64,000 nucleotides of DNA from Prorocentrum cordatum (taxonomy: Eukaryota > Sar > Dinophyceae > Prorocentrales > Prorocentraceae): the NCBI GenBank assembly GCA_963575745.1, contig CAUYUJ010008535.1, positions 376,774 to 440,773 of the forward strand, in the 5' to 3' direction. The notes under the pieces are model-generated. The model did not search any database. It was not told the origin of the DNA and saw nothing but the letters and a program-made list of their open reading frames with translations. Shown here in pieces: positions 1 to 10,518 of the stretch. The position numbers and the translations under genes were made by a program. Position 1 is the first letter of the stretch, and every line of letters begins with the position of its first letter.

Positions 1-137
1 ACGAGGTGGGCAAGACGAGGAGGACAACGTCGACGGGGGGGCGCGGCGCGCCCACCAGAGGTGACCTTTTTGTGGCACATTGGCGGAAGGCCGGCATTGA
101 TGGAGGGAGACTGACGGGGAGCAGGACGGGGTAGGAT

Positions 138-296
138 GAGGTCGGACGTGTCCCCCTACAGGGGGGTTTTGTGCGAAAAATAAAAAATAATCCAAAAGAC
201 CTTCCAAATGGGCAAATATAGTAAACAAATCGTCCCCATACTATTTTGTGACTATTTTTGAATAGTCCTCCTGTAGAGGGGCAGGCCCGACTTAAG
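138..296. repeat. Family E inverted-repeat element, copy 1
   Basis: The left end (GGTCGGACGTGTCCCCCTAC) and the right end (GTAGAGGGGCAGGCCCGAC) are complementary, enclosing an AT-rich core of about 100 bp. The same ends recur near 8297-8443, 21972-22145 and 25833-25990. There is no coding capacity, so this is a MITE-like non-autonomous element. Ends are placed by eye, to within a few bases. Confidence 0.6.
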
Positions 297-454
297 GGTG
301 GGAGTGAAACAGTCGGGAGCCAGGCCCCCGTTTCTCTTCCCTTTCTATCCTCTCGTATTGCGAAGATCCTACCGCCAGTGCCGCCGACCATGAAGGCGGG
401 ACCTCCCCTAGGACCCCCTGGTGGCGCCCCCCCCGACACCCCTCGCCATTATCC

Positions 455-575
455 ATACCATCATCATCTTCACCACCACCGCCATCATCCTCAGCATCAT
501 CATCAACATCATCAGCAGCAGCAGCAGAATCGGCATCGTCATCATCATCTTCATACTACTCATCAGCGTCAGAAT
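455..575. repeat. CAT/CAG-type imperfect trinucleotide tract
   Basis: Imperfect CAT, CAC and CAG triplets. The His- or Met-rich open frames across it on both strands are by-products of the repeat. Confidence 0.8.
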
Positions 576-924
576 CGTCGTGTGCAATCTCATCACAGTC
601 TGATGCATGATCGTGTATTACTTTCGAATACCCGTTCAAGTATATGTTGCGGATGGTTTATCAAGCGACACGCTTGCTATTGAGCGCTAGTATTCGAACC
701 CCACTCTTCATTCAATAATTTGCTTCTGGGGGTGCTCCGACAGAGCCCTCCAAGATATGTCATTCAACCTCTCTGTCAGCATCTCATGCATCTGAGGATA
801 GATCAGGCGCGAAATGTTTTTGGGTTGTACCGAGATTTCAGGAGCGAATTCAACATTTCCTTTTCAAAGCTTCATGTTTAGCGTGAGGAGTCGCAATCCC
901 GCCCCCACCATGTCCATTCCAGGG
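576..924. other. No recognisable feature
   Basis: Mixed-composition sequence. I see no gene, repeat or RNA structure here. Confidence 0.5.
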
Positions 925-1085
925 CTCGTTCCGATTCCTCCGATTCGATTCGATTCGACTTCGATGGCTTCCAATTCCGATTCGATTCGGCTTGGGATTC
1001 CGATTTGGGTTCCGCATTCCGATTTGGGTTCCGTCGATCCGACTCATGTCGATCGCCGATCCGACTTGTCGATTCGATTCCGGGC
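925..1085. repeat. Degenerate GATTC-type short repeat
   Basis: Many variants of GATTCC, GATTCG and GATCCG follow one another with spacing of about 5-12 bp. This is a decayed short-period satellite, and the open frames across it are not credible genes. Confidence 0.6.
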
Positions 1086-1111
1086 TCTCCTGCCATTCCT
1101 GCCCCACCCTC

Positions 1112-1304
1112 ATACGGCAGGTTCGCGTCGTGTCGACCGGCGGCGATCCCAGCGCGTGCCTTTGAGGTGGAACGCCGCTTGCGGCTCAGAGCTGGCCCGT
1201 CCTTGAACGACCCGGCCTTTTTGAAAGGGCCGATCGTTCAAGTTTGAACGATCCCCGCGGTGTCTGGAACCAACGCCTGGGTCGACACGTCAAGAACTTG
1301 CCGT
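1112..1304. repeat. Family F inverted-repeat element, copy 1
   Basis: Starts TACGGCAGGTTCGCGTCG and ends with the near-complement CTTGCCGTA. The internal block TTTTGAAAGGGCCGATCGTT is shared with 20856-21018, and a more divergent copy lies at 27530-27706. MITE-like and non-coding. Confidence 0.6.
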
Positions 1305-1552
1305 ACCTCCAACTCCCCTCCCCCCCCCGCCCCACCCAACCACCGGTCCTCGCTGCCCTCGGGAACCGCACCCCCTCACGAGGAGGAGAAGAAGGCCGAC
1401 GTGCCCGAAGAAGTGGAGAAGAAGGAGATAGACCCGGAGCTGAAGGGGCCGCAGGTCCAGCTCCCCCAGGGCGCGAGGCAGCGCCACCCCGCGCGTCGCC
1501 AGGCTGTGAACTTTGGGAGGTCTTGGGCCGGGGGCGGCCAAGAGGGGGGTGA
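1305..1552 (+). other. Charged open frame, possible exon remnant
   Basis: One forward frame through 1375-1450 reads EEEKKADVPEEVEKKEID, a Lys/Glu-rich helix-like stretch unlike its low-complexity surroundings. No domain is recognised, and there are no supporting splice sites or neighbouring exons. It could be a chance frame in a GAG-rich tract. Confidence 0.15.
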
Positions 1553-1775
1553 TGACTGGGGTTATGATGCTCCAACCTACTTTAGCCTTGATCACCAGAA
1601 GAATTTCGAGCGCCAGAGAAAGTTCCGAAATTCAAGGGTTTTCACGTGTCGGGCCCTGGGAGACACTCGCCCGACACTGTTTCGACACTGTCTCGACACT
1701 CTTTGACACTTTTCCGGGTGCTCGAAATCATTTCTGGGATGTGGTCCTTAAGTAGGATGGGAACAACAAAAGGCT
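1553..1775 (+). repeat. Family L dispersed repeat, copy 1
   Basis: Carries the markers TTTTCACGTGTCGGG and ATTTCTGGGATGTGGTCCT. The same markers occur in reverse orientation and matching order at 22255-22465. No terminal repeats are obvious. Confidence 0.6.
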
Positions 1776-2904
1776 GGGGGGGATATCATGGCGGGGGCCA
1801 TGACGTCTCCCCAGATTTCATGGCGCATCCTCTCGTTTCATGACGTCCCCGGCCCTCCCCTTGGGCCGCGCACATGCCGCCGGCCATGACTTGCGCCCCC
1901 CCCCTCTTTGGGGAGGTCTTGGGGGCCCTGCGTGTGCGCGCGGGCGTGGCTCGTGTCGCGGAGGCGGGCCCGGTGAGGCTTCGGGGTTGCGCACCGGCCG
2001 TGTGGCAGGTGTTGCCAGCGGGCCTCAACAGGCCCCCCGAATACAGCTGGACCGAGGAGCAGGATCGAGGTCGGCTCGGGGAGGGTCCCCCCCCAATGTT
2101 CTCCGTGCTTGTTGGATGCTCTTGTGTATCCTTGGGAGGGTATACCCCTGGATGCTCTGTTGGCTCTGGCCGACGGAGGGCCTCCTGCTCTTGCAGGATG
2201 TCTTCTCCTGGCCCGGGTCCGACGGCCGTCCACAGGGCGGTCCCAGCGCCCTGGAGCCGCCTCCGGCGGCGCCTCTGGGGCGCTCCAGGCCCCTGTGGGG
2301 CTGGGGTGCTGAGACCGCCGGCGGGGGACTGCTCGAGGGGCCTGTTGAGGGGCTGCCTGGGGGGGGGGGGAGGGCGCCGGGGGGGGGGGCTGCCTGCGCT
2401 CAGTATCGTGTAGCCGACCCCCCTCCCCATCCCAACCCAGCCCCTTCGAGACCCCCACCAGACTACCCCCCCAGTTGGGGACACGCCCCTCGAAACCCGA
2501 AGGGAACGGCCAGTATCCCCATCTAGGGGGGTTAATCGGCCAGTGGGGCCCAGGCCACGCTGCTGGGGATAGGGATCGGAGAAACGATACTCATGCGCGC
2601 ACCCCAAACCCTTGCCACGCCAGGCATGGTTCGGTTGCAGGATCCTTCGCATTGACCTGGGTTTGGGCGCAGGATGTTGCAGGATTCTGAAAGACCTGAC
2701 TGACCCGGGTCTGGATTGACCCGGGTCAGAAGATCCCCGAGGCTCGAGGCGGGGCGGTGTTGCGCTCGGAGGGTTTTTGAGGCCTTCGGAGGCCTTCGGC
2801 GGAGACAGTCGAAGACCGAGCGGCGCCATCCGCGGATGGGTCGGCGCAGGTTCGAGCCACACAGAAGGCCACGGCCAGGCTTCCCGACAGCCGCGGGAGC
2901 AGAC
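1776..2904. other. GC-rich intergenic stretch
   Basis: Open frames of 130-400 codons exist on both strands, but they are Pro/Arg/Gly-rich, overlap one another and carry no recognisable domain. This is expected for GC-rich non-coding DNA. A short direct repeat of TGACCCGGGTC lies at about 2700-2730. Confidence 0.4.
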
Positions 2905-3025
2905 GGGGTCGAAGGAACGCGTCGCATCGCCGATGCATCGGCGCTGCGGCGAGTTCTGGGGCGCGATACTGCTCTTCATCCCGACGTCGCCGACGCATCG
3001 CCGACGTGGCGCGATCCCCCGACCA
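2905..3025. repeat. Family B palindromic element, degenerate copy
   Basis: Contains CGCATCGCCGATGCATCGGC, then GACGTCGCCGACGCATCGCC and GGCGCGATCCCCCGACC, all diagnostic of family B. The outer AGGCCTCC ends are not visible, so the copy is decayed. Confidence 0.5.
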
Positions 3026-3232
3026 AATTACCTGGGTGGCGTCCATCTCCGTTCCTCTACCCATCCATCGTTTCCTCACCACCTTATCCATGTTAGTATT
3101 CCTCATCGTTTCCCGCCCATCCTTCTCCTCCACAATTGTTTTCGTCAGTGAACTGGTTTGGGGCTCCTGCGCGGGATTGAACAGTCCCCAAACAGTACTT
3201 CAATTTAGGGGTTCGTTTTACTTCTTACTATG

Positions 3233-3428
3233 ATCGGGCCGGGCGAAGGGGGGGATTGGGAAAGGGGGGGTTACGAAATCTGCTGCATGCCGCTGGTTTC
3301 GGCCTCACCGAGGGGCCCACTCCTCGATACATGGCCGCCTCCGGCGCCGGGAGACGCCGGGAAAATCAGCTACGTGAGCTGATTCTCAACCCCCCCCTTT
3401 GCTATCCCCCCCTTTCGCCCGACCCGAT
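3233..3428 (+). repeat. Family C inverted-repeat element, copy 1
   Basis: The ends ATCGGGCCGGGCGAAGGGGG and CTTTCGCCCGACCCGAT are complementary. The core contains GAAATCTGCTGCATGC, GGCGCCGGGAGACGCCGG and GAGCTGATTCTCAACC. Full copies also occur at 7925-8120, 19320-19458 and 44045-44220. Confidence 0.7.
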
Positions 3429-3445
3429 ATGACACTGCGGCTAGG

Positions 3446-3620
3446 TGGCCGCCGTCGCCGCCCCGTCGCCGCCCCGTCGCCGCCCGTCGTCTGCACTTGT
3501 CTGCCGCTCTGGCGGCTCTGAGGCCGCCGTCGCTGCCCCGTCGCCGCCTCGTCGCCGCCCCACGGAAAAAGAAAAAAAGAGCAGGAGGAGCAGCAGGAGA
3601 AGGAGGAGGAGGAGGAGGAG
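3446..3620. repeat. CGTCGCCGC tandem repeat then GAG tract
   Basis: Two copies of a unit of about 75-85 bp built from GTCGCCGCCCCGTCGCCGCC and a CTGGCGGCTCTGA spacer, followed by a short GGAGGA tract. The unit is related to the three-copy array at 57322-57562. Confidence 0.6.
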
Positions 3621-3903
3621 GAGCAGCAGGGAGGAGGGAGGAGGAAGGATGTTCCCCTTCATCGAAGAAAAACAAGTGGCGTACAAATGAACTTCTGGCG
3701 CTCCGCGGACCATCGCATATATTGTATCACAGCCTCTGCACCGCATTGGCTGAATGCACCGCGTGGATTGCCCCACATAGCTCGCACAACACATATTCTC
3801 CTTTCTAGAAAGACACTAGACTCTACCCCCCCCCCCCGGACTTATCGGCCCTCCCTGGGATAGTATGATTTCATATATAATATTATATATATATATATAT
3901 ATA

Positions 3904-3940
<37 letters not shown>

Positions 3941-4065
3941 TACACGCTCGTCCATCCGAAATATGAGATCAGATCATCCCAGCTAGGCCGGGTTCCCCCC
4001 CCAGAGGGTCCCTTGTAAAAAACACTATGCGGTGACATTTTTTGTTCTAACATTGTTCACGAATC
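3621..4065. repeat. AT dinucleotide tract within intergenic sequence
   Basis: (AT)n occupies about 3873-3939 with one C interruption. The flanks carry a few degenerate TTGCACC-like motifs near 3735-3790. No gene is seen. Confidence 0.7.
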
Positions 4066-4525
4066 CCTTGCAAAAAAATGGGACGAAGAGCACACGCGCG
4101 CGTCGTCGCGCGCGCATGCCGAAATCCTTCAAAAACCTTCTGTGCCGGAAGGATTTCGCAATCGAGTTTCCAAAACACATACAAAAACACATGGTTTCGC
4201 AACACTGGTTTGCTAAAAAAGCTTCCGCGCGAGCTCTTGCGAAATCTTACGAAAACCATAGGTTTTTCAAGATTTTCACACAATGCTACCAAACGGGCTT
4301 CGCGCGCGCGCATGTCGAAATCTGTCGAACGCCCTTGCGCGTGTGCCGTCGCGAGAATCCTTTGCAAAAAATAGGACGAAGTGCAAACGCGCGCGTCGTC
4401 GCGGGCGTATGCCGAAAGTCTGCAAAACCCATCGGTTTCGGACGGATTTCAAAATCGTGCGTCCAAAAAACCTACAAAAACCGAAGGTTTCGCAACACAG
4501 ATTTTCAACAAAAGCGTGCGCGCGC
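4066..4525 (+). repeat. 290-bp tandem repeat, one full and one truncated unit
   Basis: The unit begins near CCTTGCAAAAAA, continues with ACGCGCGCGTCGTCGCG and GGTTTCGCAACAC, and ends with GAACGCCCTTGCGCGTGTGC at about 4350. A second unit starts at about 4357 and is cut off near 4525 by the CGT array. A third unit lies at 5655-5945. The Arg/Ala-rich open frames here are incidental. Confidence 0.65.
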
Positions 4526-5065
4526 GCTCTTGCGTCGTCGTCGTCGTCGTCGTCGCCGTCCCCCCTCCTCCCGCGTCGTCGTCGTCGTCGTCGTCGCCTA
4601 CGTCGTCCTCTGTCTTTTCTCGTGTTCGTCGTCGTCGTCCTCTTTGGCGTCGTGGTCGTTTCCGTCGTCGTTGTCGCCGTGGTCGTCCTTCCTCCTCCTC
4701 CCACGTCGTCGTCGTCGTCCGTCGTCGGCGTCTCGTCGTCGTCCCTCCTATTTCGTCGCCGTCGTCGTCGTCGTGTCGTCGTCGTCTTCCCTCCTCCCTC
4801 GTCGTTGTCGTCGTCGGCGTCGCCGTCCTTCCTCCTTCGTCGTCGTTCGCGTCGTCGCCGTCCTCCCTCTTCCCTCGTCGTTGTCGTCGTTGTCGTCGTT
4901 GTCGCCGTCGTCGTCCTTCCTCCTCCCTCGTCGTCGCCTTCGCTGGCGTTGTCGTCGTCGTCTTCGTCGTCGTCGGCGTCGGCGTCGTTGTCGTCGTCGA
5001 AGTCGTCGGAGACGTCGTCGGTATCGTCCTAGTCGTTGTCGTCGGTGTCGTCGTAGTCGGTCTGA
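4526..5065. repeat. (CGT)n-rich trinucleotide array, about 540 bp
   Basis: Mostly CGT/TCG triplets with CTC interruptions. Ser-, Val- and Arg-rich frames run through it on the + strand and Thr/Arg-rich ones on the - strand, all artefacts of the repeat. Confidence 0.9.
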
Positions 5066-5154
5066 ACAGGTTTTGCAAACCAAGTTGCGGGTGGGTGGGT
5101 GGGATGTTTGCACGAGCAGTGGAGAGGACAGCTTCAAGACAGTCAAAGTGGATT

Positions 5155-5450
5155 GCACCTCATAGGTTGCACCACCTGGGTTGCACAACATAGATAGTTT
5201 CACCTGGGGTGCACAACATATGTTGCACAATATCGGTTGCACGACACATGTTGCACCACATAGGGTGCACAACGTGTATGGCATCACACAGACCGCATAA
5301 CTTAGACTGTACTTCATATCTTGCACAGCATAGATTGCACGGCAAACAATGCACCCCGTGCGTTGCACAACATATATTGTACCAGATAGAGTGCACAAGA
5401 CATATTGCACCACACATCTTGCACCACATAGACGGCACAACATCGATTGC
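5155..5450 (+). repeat. Degenerate tandem repeat of TTGCACAACATAGA type
   Basis: About 16-18 imperfect units of 14-18 bp, such as TTGCACCACATAGG, TTGCACAACATATG and TTGCACGGCAAACA. Related arrays occur at 18345-18495, 44840-45345 and 57563-57722. Confidence 0.7.
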
Positions 5451-5654
5451 TCATGTTTGCGAAGAAAATCCGGATCTCCCCCCCTCTCTGTTTACCCCCC
5501 CTCTTTGGGGTAGGACGATTTACATACGGTTTTGCCCGGCCGCTCATTTCAGGTATGGATTCGTACCATCCCAGCCCAGCTGGTATCGACACCCGCCCTC
5601 ATCTGCGTTAAAGCATACTATGCGCTGGCACCTGTTCATCACAAATCATCAGTG

Positions 5655-5945
5655 TTCAAGAACCCTTTGCAAACGACGGAGAAGTCCACGCGCCCGCGTC
5701 GTCGCGCGCGCATGACCGAAAACCGCAAGTGTTCGTAATGATTTCAAGATTGACTTCCCCGAGAACACCTCCACGACACTGGTTATGCAAAATGATTGTT
5801 CAAGCCACGTCTACGCGCGCGTTCTTGCGAGTTTGCACGCAAAACATAGGTGTCTTGACATCTTCCTGGAATACGGCCAAGCGGGCCTCTCGCGCGCGCA
5901 TGTCGAAATCGTTCGAACGCCCTTGCGCGTTTGCTGGGGGCACGA
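5655..5945 (+). repeat. 290-bp repeat, third copy
   Basis: Same order of motifs as 4066-4356: CCCTTTGCAAACGA, CGTCGTCGCGCGCGCATG, CGCGCGTTCTTGCGAG and GAACGCCCTTGCGCGTTTGC. It is separated from the first two units by the CGT array and the TTGCAC repeat. Confidence 0.6.
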
Positions 5946-6575
5946 CTCCCATGCAACAAGTGGGAATCGCCCTTGCATGCCTCACTGGCATGCGGTACGA
6001 GTTCCTTGGGGTACGGTTAGAACCTGAGCGTGCGCGAAGCGCGCGCGTGATTTTGGTTCAGCTTGTATCTTGGATCCCAATGCCCGAGGAGGTCTCACGC
6101 GAGAGCCCCATTTTTAGAACGGAATCACATCCCAACAGTGTTGTTGTCGCACACCTGTTTGTTTCGGGTTGCACCCTCTGAGTCAGATTCGAGCGGCATT
6201 ACCTGTCTGAAGCGAAACGCCATTCAGCCGTTCATTCAGCGAGAAAGTGTGGCCGACGCTAAGGTGAGAGCCACACATTGAGCACATGAGTTCCACCCGT
6301 TTGGATGGTGGAGATTTCTCATTTTCAGGCGAATGCGCCAGGTGCCAAGACGCGAGCCACAGCAACAACAGCGTAGTTGCTGATATCGTCTCAGACCTCT
6401 GTGCGCAGCTCTGAGGCGAAATGCACATTTTGTCAGCCGCCTTCCATCCATGTAGCAGTTATGATGAACCAAATTTTGCGATCATAATGGTTAAGGTCGC
6501 GTCGATTGAATTGCTCGAGCCGCCTTGCTGACACGTCTGGGGATGCGACAGAGGAGACAATGCTCATTAGGAAGA
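5946..6575. other. No recognisable feature
   Basis: Average-composition sequence with only short open frames on either strand. No domain, repeat or RNA structure seen. Confidence 0.5.
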
Positions 6576-6790
6576 GAGGTTGAGAGGGATGAAATGGAAG
6601 ATGCGGAGGAGGATATGGATGAGTGGAGTGAGGTCCTCTAGGGGGAAGGAGGAGGGGAGGAGATTGGCCAGGAGGAAAAGGAGTAGCAGGAGGAGTATAC
6701 AGGCGGAGAAGAAGAAGGGAGAGGGAAGGAGGGAATTGGGGAGGAGGAATCGGGTGGGGGGAGAATTTCGAAGGTCGAAGATCTAGGTTG
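6576..6790. repeat. Purine-rich (GGA-rich) tract
   Basis: Long run of GGA, GAG and AAG on the + strand. It has a pyrimidine-rich counterpart at 7130-7265. Confidence 0.6.
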
Positions 6791-6959
6791 TTTGGGCGTA
6801 TTTGGGTCTCCTCGGATACATAGATCTCCATATGTCCTTCCAGTCTCCTCTTCCCTACTTTCCGTAAAGTTTCTTGCAGTTCTTTCTTCGTCTTCTTGTC
6901 CCTTCCCTGGTTTCTTTCAATGCTCTCGTGCTCCATACCGTCCGACTTCAATAGGACCT

Positions 6960-7400
6960 CCACCCGACCCCGCTCTGTCAGGCAAGAAGACAGGATAAGA
7001 AAAGGTCTCACCAAATGGAAAGAGGAAATCGAGAAGATCAAGGCAGGGAATCTGAGCGAGGATGACTGGACGAACTTGCAGGGCTTCCTTCGAAGGCGCG
7101 TTGCCCTCTCTTTTTCTCGGCGTGTTCGCACTTTGTCCACCCTCCTCCTTCCCCCCTTCCTTCCCTCCTCGTTTCTCCACTCCCTTCCTCCTCCCTTCAC
7201 CCTCTCCTTCCCTCCTCCTCGTTTCTCCACTCCCCCCGTTCCCCTCCCCTTCCTCACCCCGTCTACTCCATTCCAGACCCCCAAGGACTACGTAGCGAAA
7301 ATCTGCCACAACAAGCATAAGCACTCTCAAAGAGTCTTTACATTCCTCCACCTTCTCAGCCTTGCCATCCCCTGGGTTTCGATGGGCTCCACGTTCCGCT
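6960..7400 (+). CDS. Possible two-exon fragment of an unknown protein
   Basis: A forward frame at about 6985-7100 encodes a charged helical segment (RIRKGLTKWKEEIEKIKAG, then LSEDDWTNLQGFLRRR). A strongly pyrimidine-rich stretch ending TTCCAG at 7276 then leads into the same frame, reading TPKDYVAKICHNKHKHSQR. This fits two exons around an intron at about 7102-7276 (donor GTTGCC). No start codon, terminator or domain is identified. Most likely a small exon pair of an unrecognised or decayed gene; chance similarity to coding sequence cannot be excluded. Confidence 0.2.
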
Positions 7401-7616
7401 TGAACCGCCTGCCGCATCTCATAGTGATTGCAATCGTATGCTTTACTTGCCGCTATTTGGTCCCGCCCAATGGTTGTCGCCGCAGCTCCAGCGTGTGGGC
7501 TCCTCTTTCACGGCGCCTCGGGGCCGGCGGATGTCGAAATCATAGCCCGCGCCAGGTGGATGCGTGCGCACGGGTCGTGCGCTGGGGTGCCGGGGGCCAG
7601 GGCCCCAGGGCTGGGA

Positions 7617-7690
7617 CACCGAGGGGAGATGCTCCCGACCTCGGTGATGGTGGTCATTTTCGGGCTTCCCCGGGTTGCTTGTGCTGGCAC
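7617..7690 (+). repeat. Family K short dispersed repeat, copy 1
   Basis: CCCGACCTCGGTGATGGTGG followed by ATTTTCGGGCTTCC is shared with 20010-20085. Only two copies are seen and the ends are undefined. Confidence 0.4.
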
Positions 7691-7924
7691 TTCCCAGTCA
7701 GTGCCCGAGAGGCCTCGGGCAACCGTGTCACGAGGCCATGAACCCTGATCGAGCCATACATCTTGTCAATATTCTCGCAGGGCGCTTGCCTGAGGTCCGC
7801 AGCCGAGCAGAGCTGGCCCGTCGGGCTTCGTACTCCACCGAACTCGCTTCGCGAAATGTCGTCACTCACTCACCACCAGCCTCAAACAAATCTCCTTGGC
7901 TCATCTTCCCCATCTGCCTGAGTT

Positions 7925-8120
7925 GGGCCGGACGAAGAGGGGGATTGGAAAAGGGCGGTTTACGAAATTTTCTGCATGCAGCTGGTTTCGGCCTCGCCGA
8001 GGGGCCCATTCCCCGATACAACGGCGCCTCCCGGCGCCGGGAGGCGCCGGGAAAATCAGCCATGCGAGCTGATTCTCAACCCCCCCCCCTTTGCTATATC
8101 CCCCCGTTTCCCCTGGCCCG
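7925..8120 (+). repeat. Family C inverted-repeat element, copy 2
   Basis: The ends GGGCCGGACGAAGAGGGGG and CGTTTCCCCTGGCCC are near-complementary. The core contains CATGCAGCTGGTTTCGGCC, GGCGCCGGGAGGCGCCGG and GAGCTGATTCTCAACC. Confidence 0.7.
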
Positions 8121-8296
8121 AATATGCTCGGGGGGGTGGAAGTCTTGCAGGATTCCCCCCCCCCCTCCTCTGGGTCACCGGAGGGCTGGATCCCCGGGCG
8201 GCCTGCCCTGGGCCTTTCCCCTCCGCGCCAGCGGCAGCCCCTGCGGGGTTTCGCCGGAGAGCGCAGGGGGGCCCGAAGAGAACCCCAACACAGCAC
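8121..8296. other. No recognisable feature
   Basis: GC-rich spacer between family C and family E elements. Confidence 0.4.
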
Positions 8297-8443
8297 TGAG
8301 TCGGGCGTGCCCCTGTAGAATTCAACTAGTCAAAAATAGTCGGGGGACGATTTTTTGTTTTTTGTTTTTTTACTGTTCAGCATTGCTTAGGCATTTTTTA
8401 TTTTGCTCCAAAACCCGCCTGTAGGGGGACATGCCCGACCTAA
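8297..8443. repeat. Family E inverted-repeat element, copy 2
   Basis: Left end GAGTCGGGCGTGCCCCTGTA, right end TAGGGGGACATGCCCGACC. The core is AT-rich with poly-T runs at 8351-8371. Confidence 0.6.
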
Positions 8444-8454
8444 ACATGTCAACA

Positions 8455-8900
8455 AGAGGCCCCCAAAAGAGCTCAAGGACACCTCGAACGCCTCCTCTGA
8501 GGCTCAAGACTCCCAAAAACGGTTGCCGAGTGGTTCCAAGATTCCAAGATGGGCCCAGTGGGCTTGAAGAGCATTCTTGAGAGGCCTCCGACAGGCAAGC
8601 ATCATAATGGTCTCTTGGTCTGTGCATGTTTTCCAGATGCCGACACTTCCGGTCGGCTGAGCGCCCAAGACGATCCAAAAAGACCACTAAATCGTTTTTT
8701 GGCTGAAGACGGCCCAGAAGCGCCCCACGAGGGCCCCGAGACCGCCCACGATAGCCCCAAGGGACCCCCGAGACGGCCCAGAGGAGCCCAAGAGACCCCC
8801 AAGAGGCCCCCGATGCCGCCCCAGCATGGCCCCGGAAGGCCCCGACCCCGAGACGGCCCCGAGGAAGGCTGTCATCGGGCGGTTGCCGCCCGCCCATGGC
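8455..8900. repeat. Degenerate GGCCCC/AAGA short repeat
   Basis: Irregular units such as CCAAGAGACCCCC and GACGGCCCCGAG, about 10-16 bp apart. The complementary form (GGGCCTCTTGG) recurs at 17960-18270, 33000-33110, 41220-41900 and 55130-55345, and the same strand form at 33905-34470. Confidence 0.6.
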
Positions 8901-8952
8901 GACAACAGCCCCGCCGGCAGCTGCGAAGCGCCAGGGGGTCTCCGCAGGGGCC

Positions 8953-9037
8953 CTCCTCCTCCTCCTCCTCCTCCTCCTCCTCCTCCTCCTCCTCCCTCCT
9001 CCTCCTCCTCCTCCTCCTCCTCCTCCTCCTCCTCCTC
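8953..9037. repeat. (CTC)n microsatellite
   Basis: About 28 CTC triplets with one slip, immediately upstream of the retroposon ORF1. Confidence 0.95.
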
Positions 9038-9142
9038 AGTCCTTCTGGTTCCAGCCAATTTGGAGGAGCTTGTCGGCAGCGAACTTCAGAAGGGCGCTGC
9101 TGTCGCGAGTCACTTTGGCTCGGCCCGTCTCGGCGCGCGCGC

Positions 9143-10314
9143 ATGGCCCCCGCGCCCTGGCAGAGCCGCCCAGCACCCCACCGCCATGTCAAGTGGAGGT
9201 GCGGTTCCTGTGGATGTGCGCGCAACTTGGGCTGGATGTGGCAGTGCAAGCACTGCAAAGCTCAATGGAACGGCGCCACATGCTCGGAGGTCGACCCGCT
9301 GCGCCCCGCAGCTCAAGAAGGTGCTGGCGCTCGTCATCACTACGCTGGTGACCCTCGCGGCGCTCCGCTTCCTCCAGGTCCCGTCGGCGGAGGTGGTGGA
9401 GCGGGCTCTGATGGCATCAACACCAAGGGCCTCAGCGCGGATGACCTGCAGCAGCTGGCCGCCATCGCCACACGCCAAGGGCAATTGGAGCTGGCCAAGC
9501 AGTACGACTACGCTCGGGCGAAGCTTCTCCAGCCATCTCGCCAGCAGGAGGCCTCGCTCCACACCCGTGCTTCGCAGACCCAGAGCAAGATCGTCAGGTG
9601 GAGAAGAAGCTCGAAAAGGAGATCTCGAAGCTGGAGCGCTGGCGTGAGGCGACCGTCATGCTCGAGTCTTCCATCCAGGAGATGGCCGATGAGCTGGATG
9701 GCTTTGAGAGGCAGTATTCGGAGCTCGTCGAGCAGATCAGCTTGGAGGTGGCCTCGTCGGTGCCGCCCAAGCAGTCTTCTGGCCCGACCATCAGCCTGCG
9801 CGACCTGGTGGAGGGCAAGGAGCTCAGCTTCGAGCTCGTCGATGACCTGTGCGCGAACATGCCAGAGGAGTTCGAGATGTCCGCGGAGGATAAGGAGCAG
9901 CTGGAGGCGCGCAAGGCCCAGCTGCGCTCGGGCCTCAAGGACATGGCGAAGCAGCTCTTCGGCAAGGCTTCGTCGCACCTGGAGGCTGCTCGCCGTGAGC
10001 ATCAGGAGCATCTCAAGAGGCTGTCCAAGAAGAAGAGGAGGACCGCGGAGGGCGACACACCTGGTGGCGGTGAAGGTGCTGGAGAACCTGGCCAAGGAGC
10101 TGGCGCTGCAGCGCCAGGTGGCGCTGAGCGGGCAACTTCTGAGGCTGGAGGTGGAGCCCCAGCCGCCTCACCTGGAGGCGCTTCGAGCTCGTCGCGGCCT
10201 TCGGGGGCCGACCCTGCTCTCCGCGCCAGGCTCTCGAAGGTACTCTCATCTTCTGACTCTTCTTTTCGCTCCCCCGCCCCCAACGGCGGTGGGGGCGGGG
10301 GTAGTGGCTGCTGA
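9143..10314 (+). pseudogene. Retroposon ORF1: zinc-finger and coiled-coil protein
   Basis: A plausible start at 9143 (MAPAPWQSRP) leads to WRCGSCGCARNLGWMWQCKHC at about residues 20-40. This is a C-x2-C...C-x2-C pattern with a central Asn, like a RanBP2-type zinc finger. The frame shifts by one base near 9595 and continues from 9598 as a strongly charged coiled coil (EKKLEKEISKLERW; LEARKAQLRSGLKDMAKQL), a basic KKKRR patch and a Gly/Ser-rich tail ending at the TGA at 10312-10314. In non-LTR elements ORF1 binds the element RNA, and the finger and basic patch fit that role. The longer open frame upstream (from 8549) runs through the CTC tract and is less credible as the natural start. Confidence 0.6.
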
Positions 10315-10518
10315 AGGTGAGGGGCCTATCCCCTCGAGCTCCTGCGTCGGCTCCCCGCCTGACCCGTCCCCTGTCTCGCGTGAGTGTAGTTTTTGTCGGA
10401 TTGGGGAAGGGTGGGAGTCCAATTTTGATGGAGCCAACTTTAGTTCTAGCTTTAGTCATCATCTCTCGGGCCCAGGAGCCCAGGCCCAGGGTCCAGGCCA
10501 GACGAAGACACTCTCGGA

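Noticed and set aside
1786-2979. 397-codon minus-strand open frame
   Set aside because: Pro/Arg/Gly-rich, overlapped by equally long forward frames, no domain; typical of GC-rich non-coding DNA.
5155-5450. CRISPR-like array
   Set aside because: Units are contiguous and degenerate with no unique spacers, and the genome is eukaryotic.
8549-9142. N-terminal extension of retroposon ORF1 through the CTC tract
   Set aside because: It runs through a microsatellite and a degenerate short repeat with no domain; the ATG at 9143 just before the zinc finger is a better start.
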